From positions 5,704,001 to 5,768,000 of the forward strand of contig NZ_BAABKV010000001.1 of the NCBI RefSeq assembly GCF_039544005.1: 64,000 nucleotides of DNA, read 5' to 3'. This document shows positions 8,807 through 18,373 of this stretch, in pieces. Under the pieces are notes generated by a model that worked only from the letters and a program-made list of their open reading frames with translations, did not search any database and was not told the DNA's origin. Both the position numbers and the translations under genes were made by a program. The DNA comes from Kitasatospora paranensis (GTDB taxonomy: Bacteria > Actinomycetota > Actinomycetes > Streptomycetales > Streptomycetaceae). Numbering within the stretch: position 1 is the stretch's first letter; each line of letters begins with the position of its first letter.

Positions 8807-8820
8807 TACCATCGGCGGTG
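8807..8820 (+). promoter_or_regulatory. Leaderless promoter -10 of dapF
   Basis: TACCAT at 8807-8812, 7 bases, then GTG 8820. No ribosome site is present, so dapF is probably translated from a leaderless transcript. Confidence 0.5.
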
Positions 8821-9722
8821 TGAGCGCACCCACCGCCCCCGGCCTGCCCTTCCTCAAGGGACACGGCACGCAGAACGACTTCGTGATCGTCCCCGACCCG
8901 GACGGCAGGCTCGACCTGGGCCCGGCCGCGGTCGCCCGGCTGTGCGACCGCCGGGCCGGCATCGGCGGCGACGGCATGCTGCGCGTGGTGCGCTCGGCCG
9001 CCGACCCCGCGGCGGCGCACCTGGCGGACCGCGCCGAGTGGTTCATGGACTACCGCAACTCCGACGGCTCGATCGCCGAGATGTGCGGCAACGGCGTCCG
9101 GGTCTTCGCCCGCTACCTGGTGCACGCCGGCCTGGTGAAGCCCGGCCCGCTGACGATCGCCACCCGGGCCGGCGTCCGCGCGGTGCGGATCGCCGAGGAC
9201 GGCCCCGACGGCACCCCGGGCGAGGTCACCGTCGACATGGGCCGGGCCCTGCTGCCCGGGCCGGACGGCATCGAGGTCGCCGTGGGGGAGCGGATCTGGC
9301 CCGCCCGCAACGTCAACATGGGCAACCCGCACGCGGTGGCCTTCGTCGACGGTCTCGACGAGGCCGGCGACCTGTACACCGCCCCGCGCACCAGCCCCGA
9401 GGGCGTCTACCCCGAGGGCGTCAACGTCGAGTTCGTGGTGGACCGCGGCCCGCGGCACGTCGCCATGCGGGTCTTCGAGCGCGGCTCCGGGGAGACCCGC
9501 TCCTGCGGCACCGGCGCCTGCGCGGTGGCCGTCGCCGCCGCCCGCCGCGACGGGCTCGACCCGGCGTCGACCGGGCAGTCGGTCACGTACACGGTGGACC
9601 TGCCGGGCGGCCGGCTGGTCATCGAGGAGTTCCCGGACGGCCGGGTGGAGATGACCGGCCCGGCCGAGATCGTCGCGTCCGGCACGCTGGACCCGGACTT
9701 CACCGCCGCGCTGACCGCCTGA
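8820..9722 (+). CDS. dapF: Diaminopimelate epimerase
   Basis: Converts LL- to meso-diaminopimelate for peptidoglycan and lysine. The 300-residue protein has the paired catalytic cysteines, Cys89 in AEMCGNGVR and Cys229 in RSCGTGACA, and the family segments GTQNDFV, NMGNPHAV and EGVNVEFV. Length and motif spacing are normal. In Streptomyces, whose cell wall contains LL-diaminopimelate, DapF still feeds lysine synthesis (and spore-type meso-DAP in Kitasatospora-like genera). Start GTG 8820 is supported by the -10 box 7 bases upstream. It is followed by a strong hairpin and a T5 run. Confidence 0.95.
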   Translation: MSAPTAPGLPFLKGHGTQNDFVIVPDPDGRLDLGPAAVARLCDRRAGIGGDGMLRVVRSAADPAAAHLADRAEWFMDYRNSDGSIAEMCGNGVRVFARYLVHAGLVKPGPLTIATRAGVRAVRIAEDGPDGTPGEVTVDMGRALLPGPDGIEVAVGERIWPARNVNMGNPHAVAFVDGLDEAGDLYTAPRTSPEGVYPEGVNVEFVVDRGPRHVAMRVFERGSGETRSCGTGACAVAVAAARRDGLDPASTGQSVTYTVDLPGGRLVIEEFPDGRVEMTGPAEIVASGTLDPDFTAALTA

Positions 9723-9732
9723 GCCGCGCGAA

Positions 9733-9786
9733 CCCCGGCCGGCGTGGGCCGGTCGGGGGCCTTCCGCGGGCCGGCCGCCCGTTTTT
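9733..9786 (+). terminator. Terminator after dapF
   Basis: An 11-base stem (9733-9743 with 9748-9758, one G-U pair, loop of 4) lies just after the dapF stop; a T5 run follows at 9782-9786. Confidence 0.55.
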
Positions 9787-9871
9787 CCCGTTTCCGCCGT
9801 GCACGAATCCCCCGATCGAGTGATCTGCATGACGGACCGGGAGCGGTGCGTCGCGGAACGTGCTGTCCTCG

Positions 9872-9877
9872 GTAGCA
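9872..9877 (+). promoter_or_regulatory. Probable -10 box of rshA
   Basis: TAGCAT at 9872-9877. Transcription would start near 9885 and leave a leader of about 42 bases that contains the GGAGG ribosome site at 9916-9920. Confidence 0.35.
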
Positions 9878-9926
9878 TGGACCACCGGGTCGGGAGGCGC
9901 TCCGGTGATCGCTGCCGGAGGTGCGG

Positions 9927-12257
9927 ATGGCCATCGAAGCAGGTCCGATCGACACGGGTCAGCACGGTGCCGCACGGCGCCCGCTCGGCCGGCTGAGTCG
10001 CAGCGCCCTGTCCCGGGCCGGGCGGGCCGCCCTGCTGGCCACCGACCGCGCCCCGGTGCCGGACGCCATCGAGCCCATCGTCCAGGCCCACCGCCGCCAC
10101 CATCCCCAGGCCGACCTGGCGCTGCTCTCCCGCGCCTACCGCCTCGCCGAGGAGAGCCACCGCGGCCAGATGCGCAAGAGCGGCGAGCCGTTCATCACGC
10201 ATCCGCTCGCCGTCACCATGATCCTCGCCCAACTCGGGGCCGGCACCACGACGCTGGTCGCCTCGCTGCTCCACGACACCGTCGAGGACACCGAGGTGAC
10301 GCTCGATCAGGTCGCCGCGGACTTCGGGCCCGAGGTCTCCTATCTCGTCGACGGCGTCACCAAACTGGAGAAGGTCGACTTCGGTGCGGCGGCGGAGGCC
10401 GAGACGTTCCGCAAGATGCTGGTCGCCACCGGGGACGACGTCCGGGTGATGGTGATCAAGCTCGCCGACCGGCTGCACAACATGCGGACGATCCGCCACA
10501 TGAAGCCCGCGAGCCGGATCAGGATCGCCAAGGTCACCCGCGACGTCCTCATCCCGATCGCCGAGCGGCTCGGGATCCAGGTCCTCAAGGCCGAGCTGGA
10601 GGACATCGTCTTCGCCACGCTCCACCCGGAGGAGTACGCCCGCGCCCGCGCCGTGCTCGCCGCCCACGAGGAGCGCCCGGACGAGCTGCTCGCGCCGTTC
10701 GCCGAGACGCTGCGCCGCCAGCTGGCCGAGGCCGGGGTGGGCGCGGAGGTCACCGTCAGACCCCGGCACTGCGTCTCGGTGCACCGGGTGCTGCTCAAGC
10801 GCGCCGCCGCGGCCGGGCCGGACGGCCTGCCGCAGGCCCTCCAGCCCGCCGACTTCGGCCGGGTGCTGGTGGTGGTCGAGGAGAACGCCGACTGCTACGC
10901 CGTCCTCGGCGAGCTGCACACCTGCTGGACACCGCTGCCGGGCGAGTTCAAGGACTTCGTCGCGGCGCCCAAGTTCAACCTGTACCAGTCGCTGCACACC
11001 GCCGTGCAGCTGCCCGGCGGCGAGGTGGCCGAGGTGCTGGTCCGCACCCGGCAGATGCACCTGGTCGCCGAGACCGGTGTGGTCGCGCTCGGCGACCCGC
11101 ACCAGCCCGGCGCCGTGCAGGCCGCCTCCGGCGACGAACTCGACGGCACCGACCCGGCCCGGCCCGGCTGGCTCAGCCGGCTGCTCGCCTGGCAGCAGGA
11201 GACCCCGGACCCGGACGCCTTCTGGTCCACCCTGACCGACACCCTCTCCGACGACGGCGAGATCACCGCCGTCACCGAGAGCGGCGAGCGGCTGCACCTG
11301 CCGGTCGGCGCGAGCTGCGTGGACGCCGCCTACCTGCTCGGCGAGCAGACCGGGCATCGCTGCGTGGGCGTCCGGGTGAACGGCCGGCTGGCCGCGCTCT
11401 CCACCGCCCTGCGCGACGGCGACGTGGTGGCCGTGCTCACCGCCCCCGCCGGTGAGCCCTCCGGCCCGGCGGCGGAGTGGCTGGAGCACGCCCGCACCCC
11501 GGCCGCCCGGCTGGCGATCGAACGCTGGCTGGCCGGGCACCCGGCACCGGCACCGGTGGTGGAGACCGGCCCGTCCGACGACCGGCCGGCCCCGCAGGCC
11601 GCACCCGCCGTGGTGCGCGGCCGGGCACCGGTCGCCGTCCTGGGGCGGCCGGACACCCCCGTCCGGCTGGCCCGATGTTGCACCCCGGTGCCGCCGGACG
11701 CGCTCACCGGCTACCCGATCCGGGGCGGCGCCGTCGCGGTTCACCGCACCGGCTGCCCGGTCGGCGACCAGATGCGCGAGGACGGCCGCAGCCCGCTGTC
11801 GCTGGCCTGGATCCCGGGCGTCGAGCCGCCGAACGGCTACCGGGTCGCCCTGCACGCGGAGGCGCTGACCCGCCCCCGGCTGCTCGCCGACCTGACCGCG
11901 GCGATCTCCGCCGAGGGCGTCGGGATCTTCTCCGCCGACGTCGAGCCGCCGCGCGAGCTGCGGGTACGGCACAGCTACACCATCGAGCTCTCCGGCGCCG
12001 AGGTGCTGCCCGCGGTGATGCGGGCGATGCTCCGCGTCCCGGGGGTGTACGACGTCTACCGGCCCGGTGTCCCGGGCGAGGACCCGGCCGCCACGGCGGA
12101 CCGGCCGCTCGACGGGCCGGGCGACCCGGCGGCCCGCGGGGGAAATGGGGATGACCCCGCGGACGCGGTCATGCGACCATCGTGGGGAATGCACGGCCGG
12201 TCCGCGGCGTTCTCCGGAGGCAGTAGCGCCGGTGGACCCGGTGGTCCGCAGGGGTAG
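9927..12257 (+). CDS. rshA: RelA/SpoT-family (p)ppGpp hydrolase/synthetase homologue, RshA-type
   Basis: A 776-residue long-form RSH protein with all domains in order: HD hydrolase (about 60-200) with HDTVED at 116-121 and LADRLHNMRTI; synthetase-like region (about 255-390) ending in FNLYQSLHTA and AEVLVRT; TGS (about 435-500); zinc-finger region with CCTPVPPD and HRTGCP; C-terminal ACT (about 635-705). The HD residues look intact. The synthetase region is divergent: the usual GRPKH/YS segment reads RPRHCVSVHR and the D-x-x-D-L-x-G-x-R segment is eroded, so hydrolysis may dominate. The start ATG 9927 is chosen because GGAGG lies 6 bases upstream. This is the second RSH gene next to hflX, not the main relA. 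The last 45 residues are low-complexity. Confidence 0.88.
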   Translation: MAIEAGPIDTGQHGAARRPLGRLSRSALSRAGRAALLATDRAPVPDAIEPIVQAHRRHHPQADLALLSRAYRLAEESHRGQMRKSGEPFITHPLAVTMILAQLGAGTTTLVASLLHDTVEDTEVTLDQVAADFGPEVSYLVDGVTKLEKVDFGAAAEAETFRKMLVATGDDVRVMVIKLADRLHNMRTIRHMKPASRIRIAKVTRDVLIPIAERLGIQVLKAELEDIVFATLHPEEYARARAVLAAHEERPDELLAPFAETLRRQLAEAGVGAEVTVRPRHCVSVHRVLLKRAAAAGPDGLPQALQPADFGRVLVVVEENADCYAVLGELHTCWTPLPGEFKDFVAAPKFNLYQSLHTAVQLPGGEVAEVLVRTRQMHLVAETGVVALGDPHQPGAVQAASGDELDGTDPARPGWLSRLLAWQQETPDPDAFWSTLTDTLSDDGEITAVTESGERLHLPVGASCVDAAYLLGEQTGHRCVGVRVNGRLAALSTALRDGDVVAVLTAPAGEPSGPAAEWLEHARTPAARLAIERWLAGHPAPAPVVETGPSDDRPAPQAAPAVVRGRAPVAVLGRPDTPVRLARCCTPVPPDALTGYPIRGGAVAVHRTGCPVGDQMREDGRSPLSLAWIPGVEPPNGYRVALHAEALTRPRLLADLTAAISAEGVGIFSADVEPPRELRVRHSYTIELSGAEVLPAVMRAMLRVPGVYDVYRPGVPGEDPAATADRPLDGPGDPAARGGNGDDPADAVMRPSWGMHGRSAAFSGGSSAGGPGGPQG

Positions 12258-12350
12258 CTCACCCCGCCCGACGGTAGGAGGGGCGGCAGCTGGGCAGACT
12301 CCTCGGTACACGCGTTGTACCCCGGCCTTCCCGACACCGCAAAGGATGAG

Positions 12351-13850
12351 ATGACCTCCACGTTCGACAGCCGCACCAACCGCGAGTCCGCCCCGCGGCT
12401 CGCCGACCTCAGGGCCGAGGCCCTGATGGACGAGGACCTCGCGGCGATCGACGAGGACCTCGACCAGCTCGACGGAGAGCAGTACGACCGCTCCGAGCGC
12501 GCCGCACTGCGCCGAGTGGCCGGTCTGTCCACCGAACTCCAGGACGTCACCGAGGTCGAGTACCGCCAGCTCCGCCTGGAGCGCGTGGTGCTCGTCGGCG
12601 TCTGGACGGACGGCACCTCGGAGGAGGCGGAGAACTCGCTGGCCGAGCTCGCCGCCCTCGCCGAGACGGCCGGTTCCGAGGTGCTGGACGGTGTGATCCA
12701 GCGCCGCGACAAGCCCGACGCCGCCACGTACATCGGCTCCGGCAAGGCCAAGGAGCTGCGCGACATCGTCGCCTCCACCGGGGCCGACACCGTCGTCTGC
12801 GACGGAGAGCTCACCCCCGGCCAGCTGATCCACCTGGAGGACGTGGTCAAGGTCAAGGTCGTCGACCGGACGGCCCTGATTCTCGACATCTTCGCCCAGC
12901 ACGCCAAGTCCCGTGAGGGCAAGGCCCAGGTCTCGCTCGCGCAGATGCAGTACATGCTCCCCCGCCTGCGCGGCTGGGGCCAGTCGCTGTCCCGGCAGAT
13001 GGGTGGTGGCGGCTCCGGCTCGTCCGGCGGCGGCATGGCCACCCGTGGTCCGGGTGAGACGAAGATCGAGACCGACCGCCGGCGGATCCGCGAGAAGATG
13101 GCGCGCCTGCGCCGCGAGATCGCCGACATGAAGAAGGGCCGCGACACCAAGCGCCAGGAGCGCAAGCGCCACCAGGTGCCGTCGGTCGCCATCGCCGGGT
13201 ACACCAACGCCGGCAAGTCCTCGCTGCTCAACCGGCTCACCGGAGCCGGTGTCCTGGTGGAGAACTCGCTGTTCGCCACCCTGGACCCGACCGTCCGCCG
13301 GGCGCAGACCCCGAGCGGCCGGATCTACACCCTGGCCGACACCGTCGGCTTCGTCCGGCACCTGCCGCACCACCTGGTCGAGGCGTTCCGCTCCACCATG
13401 GAGGAGGTCGCCGACGCCGACCTCATCCTGCACGTGGTGGACGGCTCGCACCCCGAGCCGGAGACCCAGCTGGCCGCCGTCCGCGAGGTCATCGTCTCGG
13501 TCGAGGCACAGAACGTGCCCGAGATCGTGGTGATCAACAAGGCCGACGCGGCCGACCCGGCCGTGCTGCAGCGACTGCTGCGCCGCGAGCCGCACGCCAT
13601 CGTGGTCTCCGCCCGCAGCGGGCAGGGCATCGCCGAGCTGCTCCAGCTGATCGACGACGAGCTGCCCCGTCCGGCCATCGAGGTCCAGGCGCTGATCCCG
13701 TACACCCGGGGCGACCTGGTCTCCCGGGTGCACGCCGAGGGCGACCTGCTCTCCACCGAGCACACCGGTGACGGCACGCTGGTGCGGGCCAAGGTGGCCG
13801 CCGAGCTGGCTGCCGAACTGGAGCGCTACACCGTGGTCGCCCAGGCCTGA
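12351..13850 (+). CDS. hflX: Ribosome-associated GTPase HflX
   Basis: A 499-residue Obg-HflX GTPase that in other bacteria splits stalled or stressed ribosomes. The N-terminal HflX domain contains the AATYIGSGKAKEL and VVCDGELTPGQ segments, then a coiled coil (about 215-275) with a GGGGSGSSGGG insertion, then the G domain: G1 GYTNAGKSS, G3 DTVGFVRHLPHHLVEAF, G4 INKAD, G5 SARSG. All nucleotide-binding motifs are intact. Start ATG 12351 has AAAGGA 4-9 bases upstream. It follows rshA by 93 bases and is closed by a 22-bp hairpin, so rshA-hflX may be co-transcribed; both act on ribosome/stress control. Confidence 0.95.
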   Translation: MTSTFDSRTNRESAPRLADLRAEALMDEDLAAIDEDLDQLDGEQYDRSERAALRRVAGLSTELQDVTEVEYRQLRLERVVLVGVWTDGTSEEAENSLAELAALAETAGSEVLDGVIQRRDKPDAATYIGSGKAKELRDIVASTGADTVVCDGELTPGQLIHLEDVVKVKVVDRTALILDIFAQHAKSREGKAQVSLAQMQYMLPRLRGWGQSLSRQMGGGGSGSSGGGMATRGPGETKIETDRRRIREKMARLRREIADMKKGRDTKRQERKRHQVPSVAIAGYTNAGKSSLLNRLTGAGVLVENSLFATLDPTVRRAQTPSGRIYTLADTVGFVRHLPHHLVEAFRSTMEEVADADLILHVVDGSHPEPETQLAAVREVIVSVEAQNVPEIVVINKADAADPAVLQRLLRREPHAIVVSARSGQGIAELLQLIDDELPRPAIEVQALIPYTRGDLVSRVHAEGDLLSTEHTGDGTLVRAKVAAELAAELERYTVVAQA

Positions 13851-13864
13851 CGGCGACGCCCCGG

Positions 13865-13913
13865 CAACGGCGCGGGCCCCCGATCCTGTCCGGATCGGGG
13901 GCCCGCGCCGTTG
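13865..13913. terminator. Perfect 22-bp bidirectional hairpin hflX/protease
   Basis: Bases 13865-13886 pair perfectly with 13892-13913 around a 5-base loop. The hairpin ends two bases before the convergent protease stop codon and so can terminate both transcripts. Confidence 0.75.
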
Positions 13914-13914
13914 C

Positions 13915-15066
13915 TCAGTTCTTCAGATTGCCGACGTAGTCGAGCATCGCCTTCGCCTGGTCGCCCAGGGACGGCCCCGCCATCCACGCCGCCGGGCGCG
14001 GCCCGATCGAGTTGTTGCTGATCAGGGCCGGCTTGCCGCCCCGCAGCACGAACCAGCCGCCGCCGCTGGAACCGCCGGTCATGGTGCACCCGATCACGTA
14101 CATGGTCGGCCGCTGCGGGTCGAAGGAGAGCCGCCCCGGGCGGACGGCGGAGTCGCAGTGCTCCAGCTCCAGGCCGTCGAACGGGGCACCCTGCGGGTAG
14201 CCGTACGCCGAGGCCGAGGTGACCTGGGAACGCGGCGCGTTGAACCAGACCGGCACCGAGCCGCCGACTGTCTCCTCCAGCGAACGGCCGTCGGCGGAGT
14301 CCTCGTTGTGGACCCGGATGATGCCGAAGTCGTACTGGCTGACCGGACCGCCGTGCTCGCCGCCCTCCTCGGCCCACTGCGGCGAGACCACCGCGTAGTC
14401 CGCCGACCAGACGCCGTACGGGGCGACCTGCTGGAAGGAGGCGTCCCGGCCGTGCGAGGCCGCGCCGGAGCGGTTGTACGACGGGACGAAGGCCATCTTC
14501 TTGAACCAGGTGCCGTCCTTGCCCTCGTGCAGGCAGTGCGCCGCCGTCCACACCAGGTCGGACTTGCCCGGGTGGGCCGGGTCGCTGATCACGGTGCCCG
14601 AACAGACCGCGTCCGTCCTGGCGTCGACCGTCATGAAGATCTTGCCGAGCACCGCCGAACTCGCGGAGTACGGGTGCGCCTGGGCCTTGGCGGGGATCTT
14701 CACCGGCGGCTGCGTGTCGTTCTCCGGCGCGGTCTTCTCCGACTGCAGCGCGGCGTCCTGGGCCTCCATGCCCTGGGCCGAGTCCATCTTCGACCGGTCC
14801 CAGAAGCCCTTCAGCTTCTCCGGGGTGAAGCCGTGCGCGTTCGCCCACTTCGCCCAGTCGTCCTTGGACCAGTTCTTCAGGTTCTTCAGGGCCGCCGACA
14901 GGTCCAGGCCCGGCTTGCCGCTGCTCGCCGCGGCGACCGCCGACGGGGGCGGCGGGGCCGCCGCGTTCGGGTCGCTCCCACCCGCCGGGTCGCAGGCGGT
15001 CACGGACAGGGTGAGCACGGCGGCGGCCGCGGCGGCCGCCGCCGAGCGGCGGATGGTGGATGGCAT
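13915..15066 (-). CDS. Secreted trypsin-like serine protease, lipoprotein candidate
   Basis: A 383-residue exported protein of the trypsin/chymotrypsin fold. The signal peptide ends in LSVTAC, a lipobox, so the mature protein is probably a lipoprotein. About 120 residues of Ala/Pro-rich and helical sequence (including the repeated-looking WSKDDWAKWANAHGF) precede the catalytic domain. The triad is visible: His in WTAAHCLHEG, Asp in QYDFGIIRV, Ser in TGGSSGGGWF. Two cysteines flank the His and two lie before the Ser, as in related secreted peptidases. It is transcribed after its paralogue at 15099-16241 with a 32-base gap and no obvious terminator, so the two probably form an operon. Confidence 0.85.
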   Translation of the reverse strand: MPSTIRRSAAAAAAAAVLTLSVTACDPAGGSDPNAAAPPPPSAVAAASSGKPGLDLSAALKNLKNWSKDDWAKWANAHGFTPEKLKGFWDRSKMDSAQGMEAQDAALQSEKTAPENDTQPPVKIPAKAQAHPYSASSAVLGKIFMTVDARTDAVCSGTVISDPAHPGKSDLVWTAAHCLHEGKDGTWFKKMAFVPSYNRSGAASHGRDASFQQVAPYGVWSADYAVVSPQWAEEGGEHGGPVSQYDFGIIRVHNEDSADGRSLEETVGGSVPVWFNAPRSQVTSASAYGYPQGAPFDGLELEHCDSAVRPGRLSFDPQRPTMYVIGCTMTGGSSGGGWFVLRGGKPALISNNSIGPRPAAWMAGPSLGDQAKAMLDYVGNLKN

Positions 15067-15098
15067 GGTGATCCCCGTGGTGTGTCGTCGGTGTCGGT

Positions 15099-16241
15099 TT
15101 ACTTCTGGGCGATGTAGGCGAGCGCCTGCCGGGCGACGCCCTCCAGGTAGGGCCCGCTGAGAGCGGTGTGGTCGCGGGTGCCGATCGAGGTGTTGCTGAC
15201 CAGCGCCTGCCGGCCGTCCGGCATCGTCGCGAACCAGCCCCCGCCGCTCGCCCCCGCCGTCATGGTGCAGCCGATGGTCAGCATCGCCGGGCGCGCCGGG
15301 TCGAACGAGCGGGCGGCCGGGCGGCCGCCGTCGCAGCGGTCCAACTCCTGCCCGTTGAACGGCTTGAGAGCCGGATAGCCCCAGGCGGAGACGGACAGCT
15401 GTGCGCGCGGCGCGTCGAACCAGACCGGTACCGCGGTGCCGATCGTCTCCTCCAGCGACTTCGCCCCGGCGTCCGGGTTGTGGACGTGCAGGATCGCGAA
15501 GTCGTACTGGTTGGCGGAGTCCCCGCTGTGCCCGCCCTCGACCGGCCAGAGCGGCGAGGTGACGACCCGGTCGGCCCACCACTGCCCGAGCGGCGCGACG
15601 TCGGCGAGGGTGGCCCGGTGGCCGCCGCTCGCCGCCCCCGAGCTGTTGTACGCCGGTACGAAGACCAGGTTGCGGAACCAGTCGCCGCCCTTTCCCTCGT
15701 GCACGCAGTGCGCCGCCGTCCACACCAGGTCGGACCTGCCGGGGTGGGCCGGATCGGCGACCACCGTCGCCGAGCACTGGCCCGTCCCGCCGCCCGGCGC
15801 CGTCGAGAAGACCTTCCCCGAGGCCGGGTAGCGGGTGTACGGGCGCTCCACCGCGACCGCGGCCACCGGCGCCGGGTCGCCCGGCGTGCCGCCGTCCGTC
15901 GGCGACGGCGAGACGGCCGGCGGGGCGGGCTGCTGCGGCTGCGCGCCGCCCATCCGGTCCGCGCTCCACAGACCGCGGACGACCGGGTTGCTGAACACGT
16001 GCTTCGACGCCCAGGCGTCCCAGTCCGCGGCCTTCCAGTGCCGCAACTCGTCCCAGCTCCGCGGCAGGCCCGCCAGCAGCCGGGACGGCACGTCCGTCGG
16101 CAGGGTCAGCCGTCCCGCCGCCGCGGACGCGCCCGCGGACGGATCCGCCCCCGGCGCCGACGGGGAGCACCCCGTGGCCGCGAACACCAGCGCCGCGGCG
16201 AGCCCCGCCACCGGCCCCGCCCGTCCGATCCCCGATCGCAT
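15099..16241 (-). CDS. Secreted trypsin-like serine protease, paralogue of the downstream gene
   Basis: A 380-residue exported serine protease with a signal peptide ending in the lipobox AATGC. Its pro-region holds WKAADWDAWASKHVF, clearly related to the same part of the next protein. The catalytic domain has His in WTAAHCVHEGKGG, Asp in QYDFAILHV and Ser in TAGASGGGWF. The two genes are alike along their whole length and adjacent, so they arose by tandem duplication. Substrate is unknown; acidic or Glu-specific endopeptidases have similar architecture. The start ATG 16241 gives a normal signal peptide. Confidence 0.85.
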   Translation of the reverse strand: MRSGIGRAGPVAGLAAALVFAATGCSPSAPGADPSAGASAAAGRLTLPTDVPSRLLAGLPRSWDELRHWKAADWDAWASKHVFSNPVVRGLWSADRMGGAQPQQPAPPAVSPSPTDGGTPGDPAPVAAVAVERPYTRYPASGKVFSTAPGGGTGQCSATVVADPAHPGRSDLVWTAAHCVHEGKGGDWFRNLVFVPAYNSSGAASGGHRATLADVAPLGQWWADRVVTSPLWPVEGGHSGDSANQYDFAILHVHNPDAGAKSLEETIGTAVPVWFDAPRAQLSVSAWGYPALKPFNGQELDRCDGGRPAARSFDPARPAMLTIGCTMTAGASGGGWFATMPDGRQALVSNTSIGTRDHTALSGPYLEGVARQALAYIAQK

Positions 16242-16541
16242 GGCTCCGCCCCCTGACGTCGCTGCGGCGCTCCTTGCCGCCGGTGCAGTCTGCCACCACC
16301 CACCGGGACGAACCGCCCATCAGTGCCCGGCCCTGACGAGAGGTCACCGAACCGTGATCCGGGCACACCGTCGGTCCACACCACCCCCACGGGTGAGTGA
16401 TCGGCAGGTATTCACCACAACGAGTGAGGTGATCTTGAGTTCGCCCGACCGGCCCGTGAACCCTGGAACGGACCGGGTGCCTCCCCCGCGCACCCGCTCG
16501 ACTGGCCGCGCCCGGCCCCGCGGGCGCCCGAAGGAGCAGCC
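16242..16541. other. Divergent region protease / siderophore operon
   Basis: 300 bases between divergent genes. I looked for a 19-bp iron box (TTAGGTTAGGCTNACCTAA type) and found none that matches well; AGGTATTCACC near 16406-16416 is only a weak resemblance. The region from about 16390 to 16440 has the lowest GC and is where a promoter is most likely. Confidence 0.35.
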
Positions 16542-18373
16542 TTGAGCACCGCCCTCACCGGAGCCCCGCCCGTCGCCCCGTCCGATCCGGCAGCTGCCCT
16601 CCGCACCCCGCCGCATCCCGGGCCGCTGTCCCCCACCGCCGACCCGCTGCTCCACCCCGACCCGGCCGCGGCCGCCGAACACGCCGGCACCGAGGCCCTG
16701 CTGCGCTGCTGGGCCCGCGAGACCGGCGCCCGGCCCGACGCCGCCGGCCGCCTGACCGTCCCCGTCCTGGGGGGCGCGGCCCAGCTCAGCGCGCCCGTCC
16801 GGCACTGGTCCGCCTGCGGCTGGCACCGCTTCGGCCCGGTCACCGTCACCGCCGGCCCCGGCGGCCCGGCCGCCCCCGTCACCGCCGTCACCGTCGCCGC
16901 CCTGGTCGCCCGCGCCGCCGACGAACACGCCGACCCCGGGCAGATCGCCGACCTCACCGCCCGGGTCGCCGACTCGGTGGCCCGTACGGCGGAGATCCTC
17001 GCGCACCGCCGCCGCACCCCCGACGCCGCCGACCCCGACCCCTTCCTCCGGGCCGAACAGGCCCTGCTGCTGGGCCACCCCTGCACCCCACCCCCAAGAG
17101 CCGCGACGGCCTCGGCCCCGCCCAGAGCCGCGCCTACTCGCCCGAACTCCACGGCAGCTTCCGGCTGCACTGGTACGCCGTCGACCACGGCCTGCTCGCC
17201 ACCGACTCGGCCGACCGGCTCCCCGCCGACCGGATCACCGCCCGCCTCCTGGACCGCGACGACCTGCTGCCCCCCGGCACCGCCGCCCTGCCGCTGCACC
17301 CCTGGCAGGCCCGCGAACTCGCGCTCCGCCCCGTCGTCGCCGAGCTGCTCGGCCGCGGGCTGCTGCACGACCTCGGCCCGCACGGCGAGCCGTGGCACCC
17401 CACCTCCTCCGTCCGCACCGTCACCCGCCCCGGCACGCCCTGGATGCTCAAGCTCTCGCTCGGCCTGCGGATCACCAACTCCCGCCGGGAGAACCTCCGC
17501 AAGGAACTCCACCGCGGCACCGAGGTGCACCGGCTGCTGGAGGCCGGCCTCGGCGCCGAGTGGCGGGCCGCCCACCCGCAGTTCGACATCGTCCGCGACC
17601 CCGCCTGGATCGGCGTCGACCACCCCGGCCTCACCGACCCCACCGGCCTGGACACCGTGCTGCGCCGGCAGCCGTTCGGGCCCGCCGACCGTGCCGTCTG
17701 CCTGGCCGGCCTGGTCGCCGAACAGCCCTCCCGGCAGGTCGACTCCCGCCTCGGCCGGATCGTCGCCGCCCTCGCCGCGCGCAGCGGACGCACCCGGCAG
17801 ACCGTCGCCACCGAGTGGTTCCTGCGCTACCTCGACGCCGTCGTCCTGCCGATCCTCTGGCTCGACGGCCGCGCCGGCATCGCCCTGGAGGCCCACCAGC
17901 AGAACAGCCTCGTCCTGCTCGACACCGAGGGCTGGCCCACCGGCGGCCGCTACCGCGACAACCAGGGCTACTACTACCGGGCCTCGCACGCCGACCGGCT
18001 CACCGCCCGGCTGCCCGGGATCGGCGCCACCAGCGACACCTTCGTCCCCGACCACGTCGCGGACGAGCGCTTCTGCTACTACCTCGGCATCAACCACGTG
18101 CTCGGCCTGATCGGCGCGTTCGGCTCCCAGCAGCTCGCCGACGAACAGGTGCTGCTCGCCGCCCTCCGCCGCTTCCTGACCGGCCCGCGCGCCGCGGCCA
18201 CCGGCTCCACCCTCCCGCACCACCTGCTGACCGCGCCGACCCTGCGCTGCAAGGCCAACCTGCTGACCCGCCTGCACGGTCTCGACGAACTCGTCGGACC
18301 GGTCGAGACCCAGTCCGTGTACGTGGCCCTCGCCAACCCGGTGGCCGCCTCCGCGCCGGCGGCCGCCCGATGA
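16542..18373 (+). CDS. NRPS-independent siderophore synthetase, IucA/IucC family (frameshifted)
   Basis: An IucA/IucC-type synthetase that activates a carboxylate such as citrate with ATP and joins it to a hydroxamate amine. It starts at TTG 16542 after an AAGGAG site. Frame 1 covers the first ~180 residues to EQALLLGHP. The remainder, one frame over, gives LHPTPKSRDGL (nucleotide-binding His/Lys/Arg segment), LPLHPWQ, MLKLSLGLRITNSRREN and IALEAHQQNSLVLLD. One C missing from 17078-17081 accounts for the break; repaired length is 610 residues. Its stop overlaps the next ATG (ATGA), so translation is coupled. It is more like the citrate-adding (IucA) type by operon position, but I cannot assign its subtype firmly. 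Confidence 0.85.

Noticed and set aside
8604..13763. A 1719-residue open frame on the minus strand across dapF, rshA and hflX
   Set aside because: It is antisense to three well-recognised genes, has Arg/Gly/Val/Asp-biased composition with no domain, and arises from the high GC of the third codon position.
16242..16541. An IdeR/DmdR1 iron box before the siderophore operon
   Set aside because: I found no 19-base site with the TTAGG...CCTAA arms; AGGTATTCACC is too weak.
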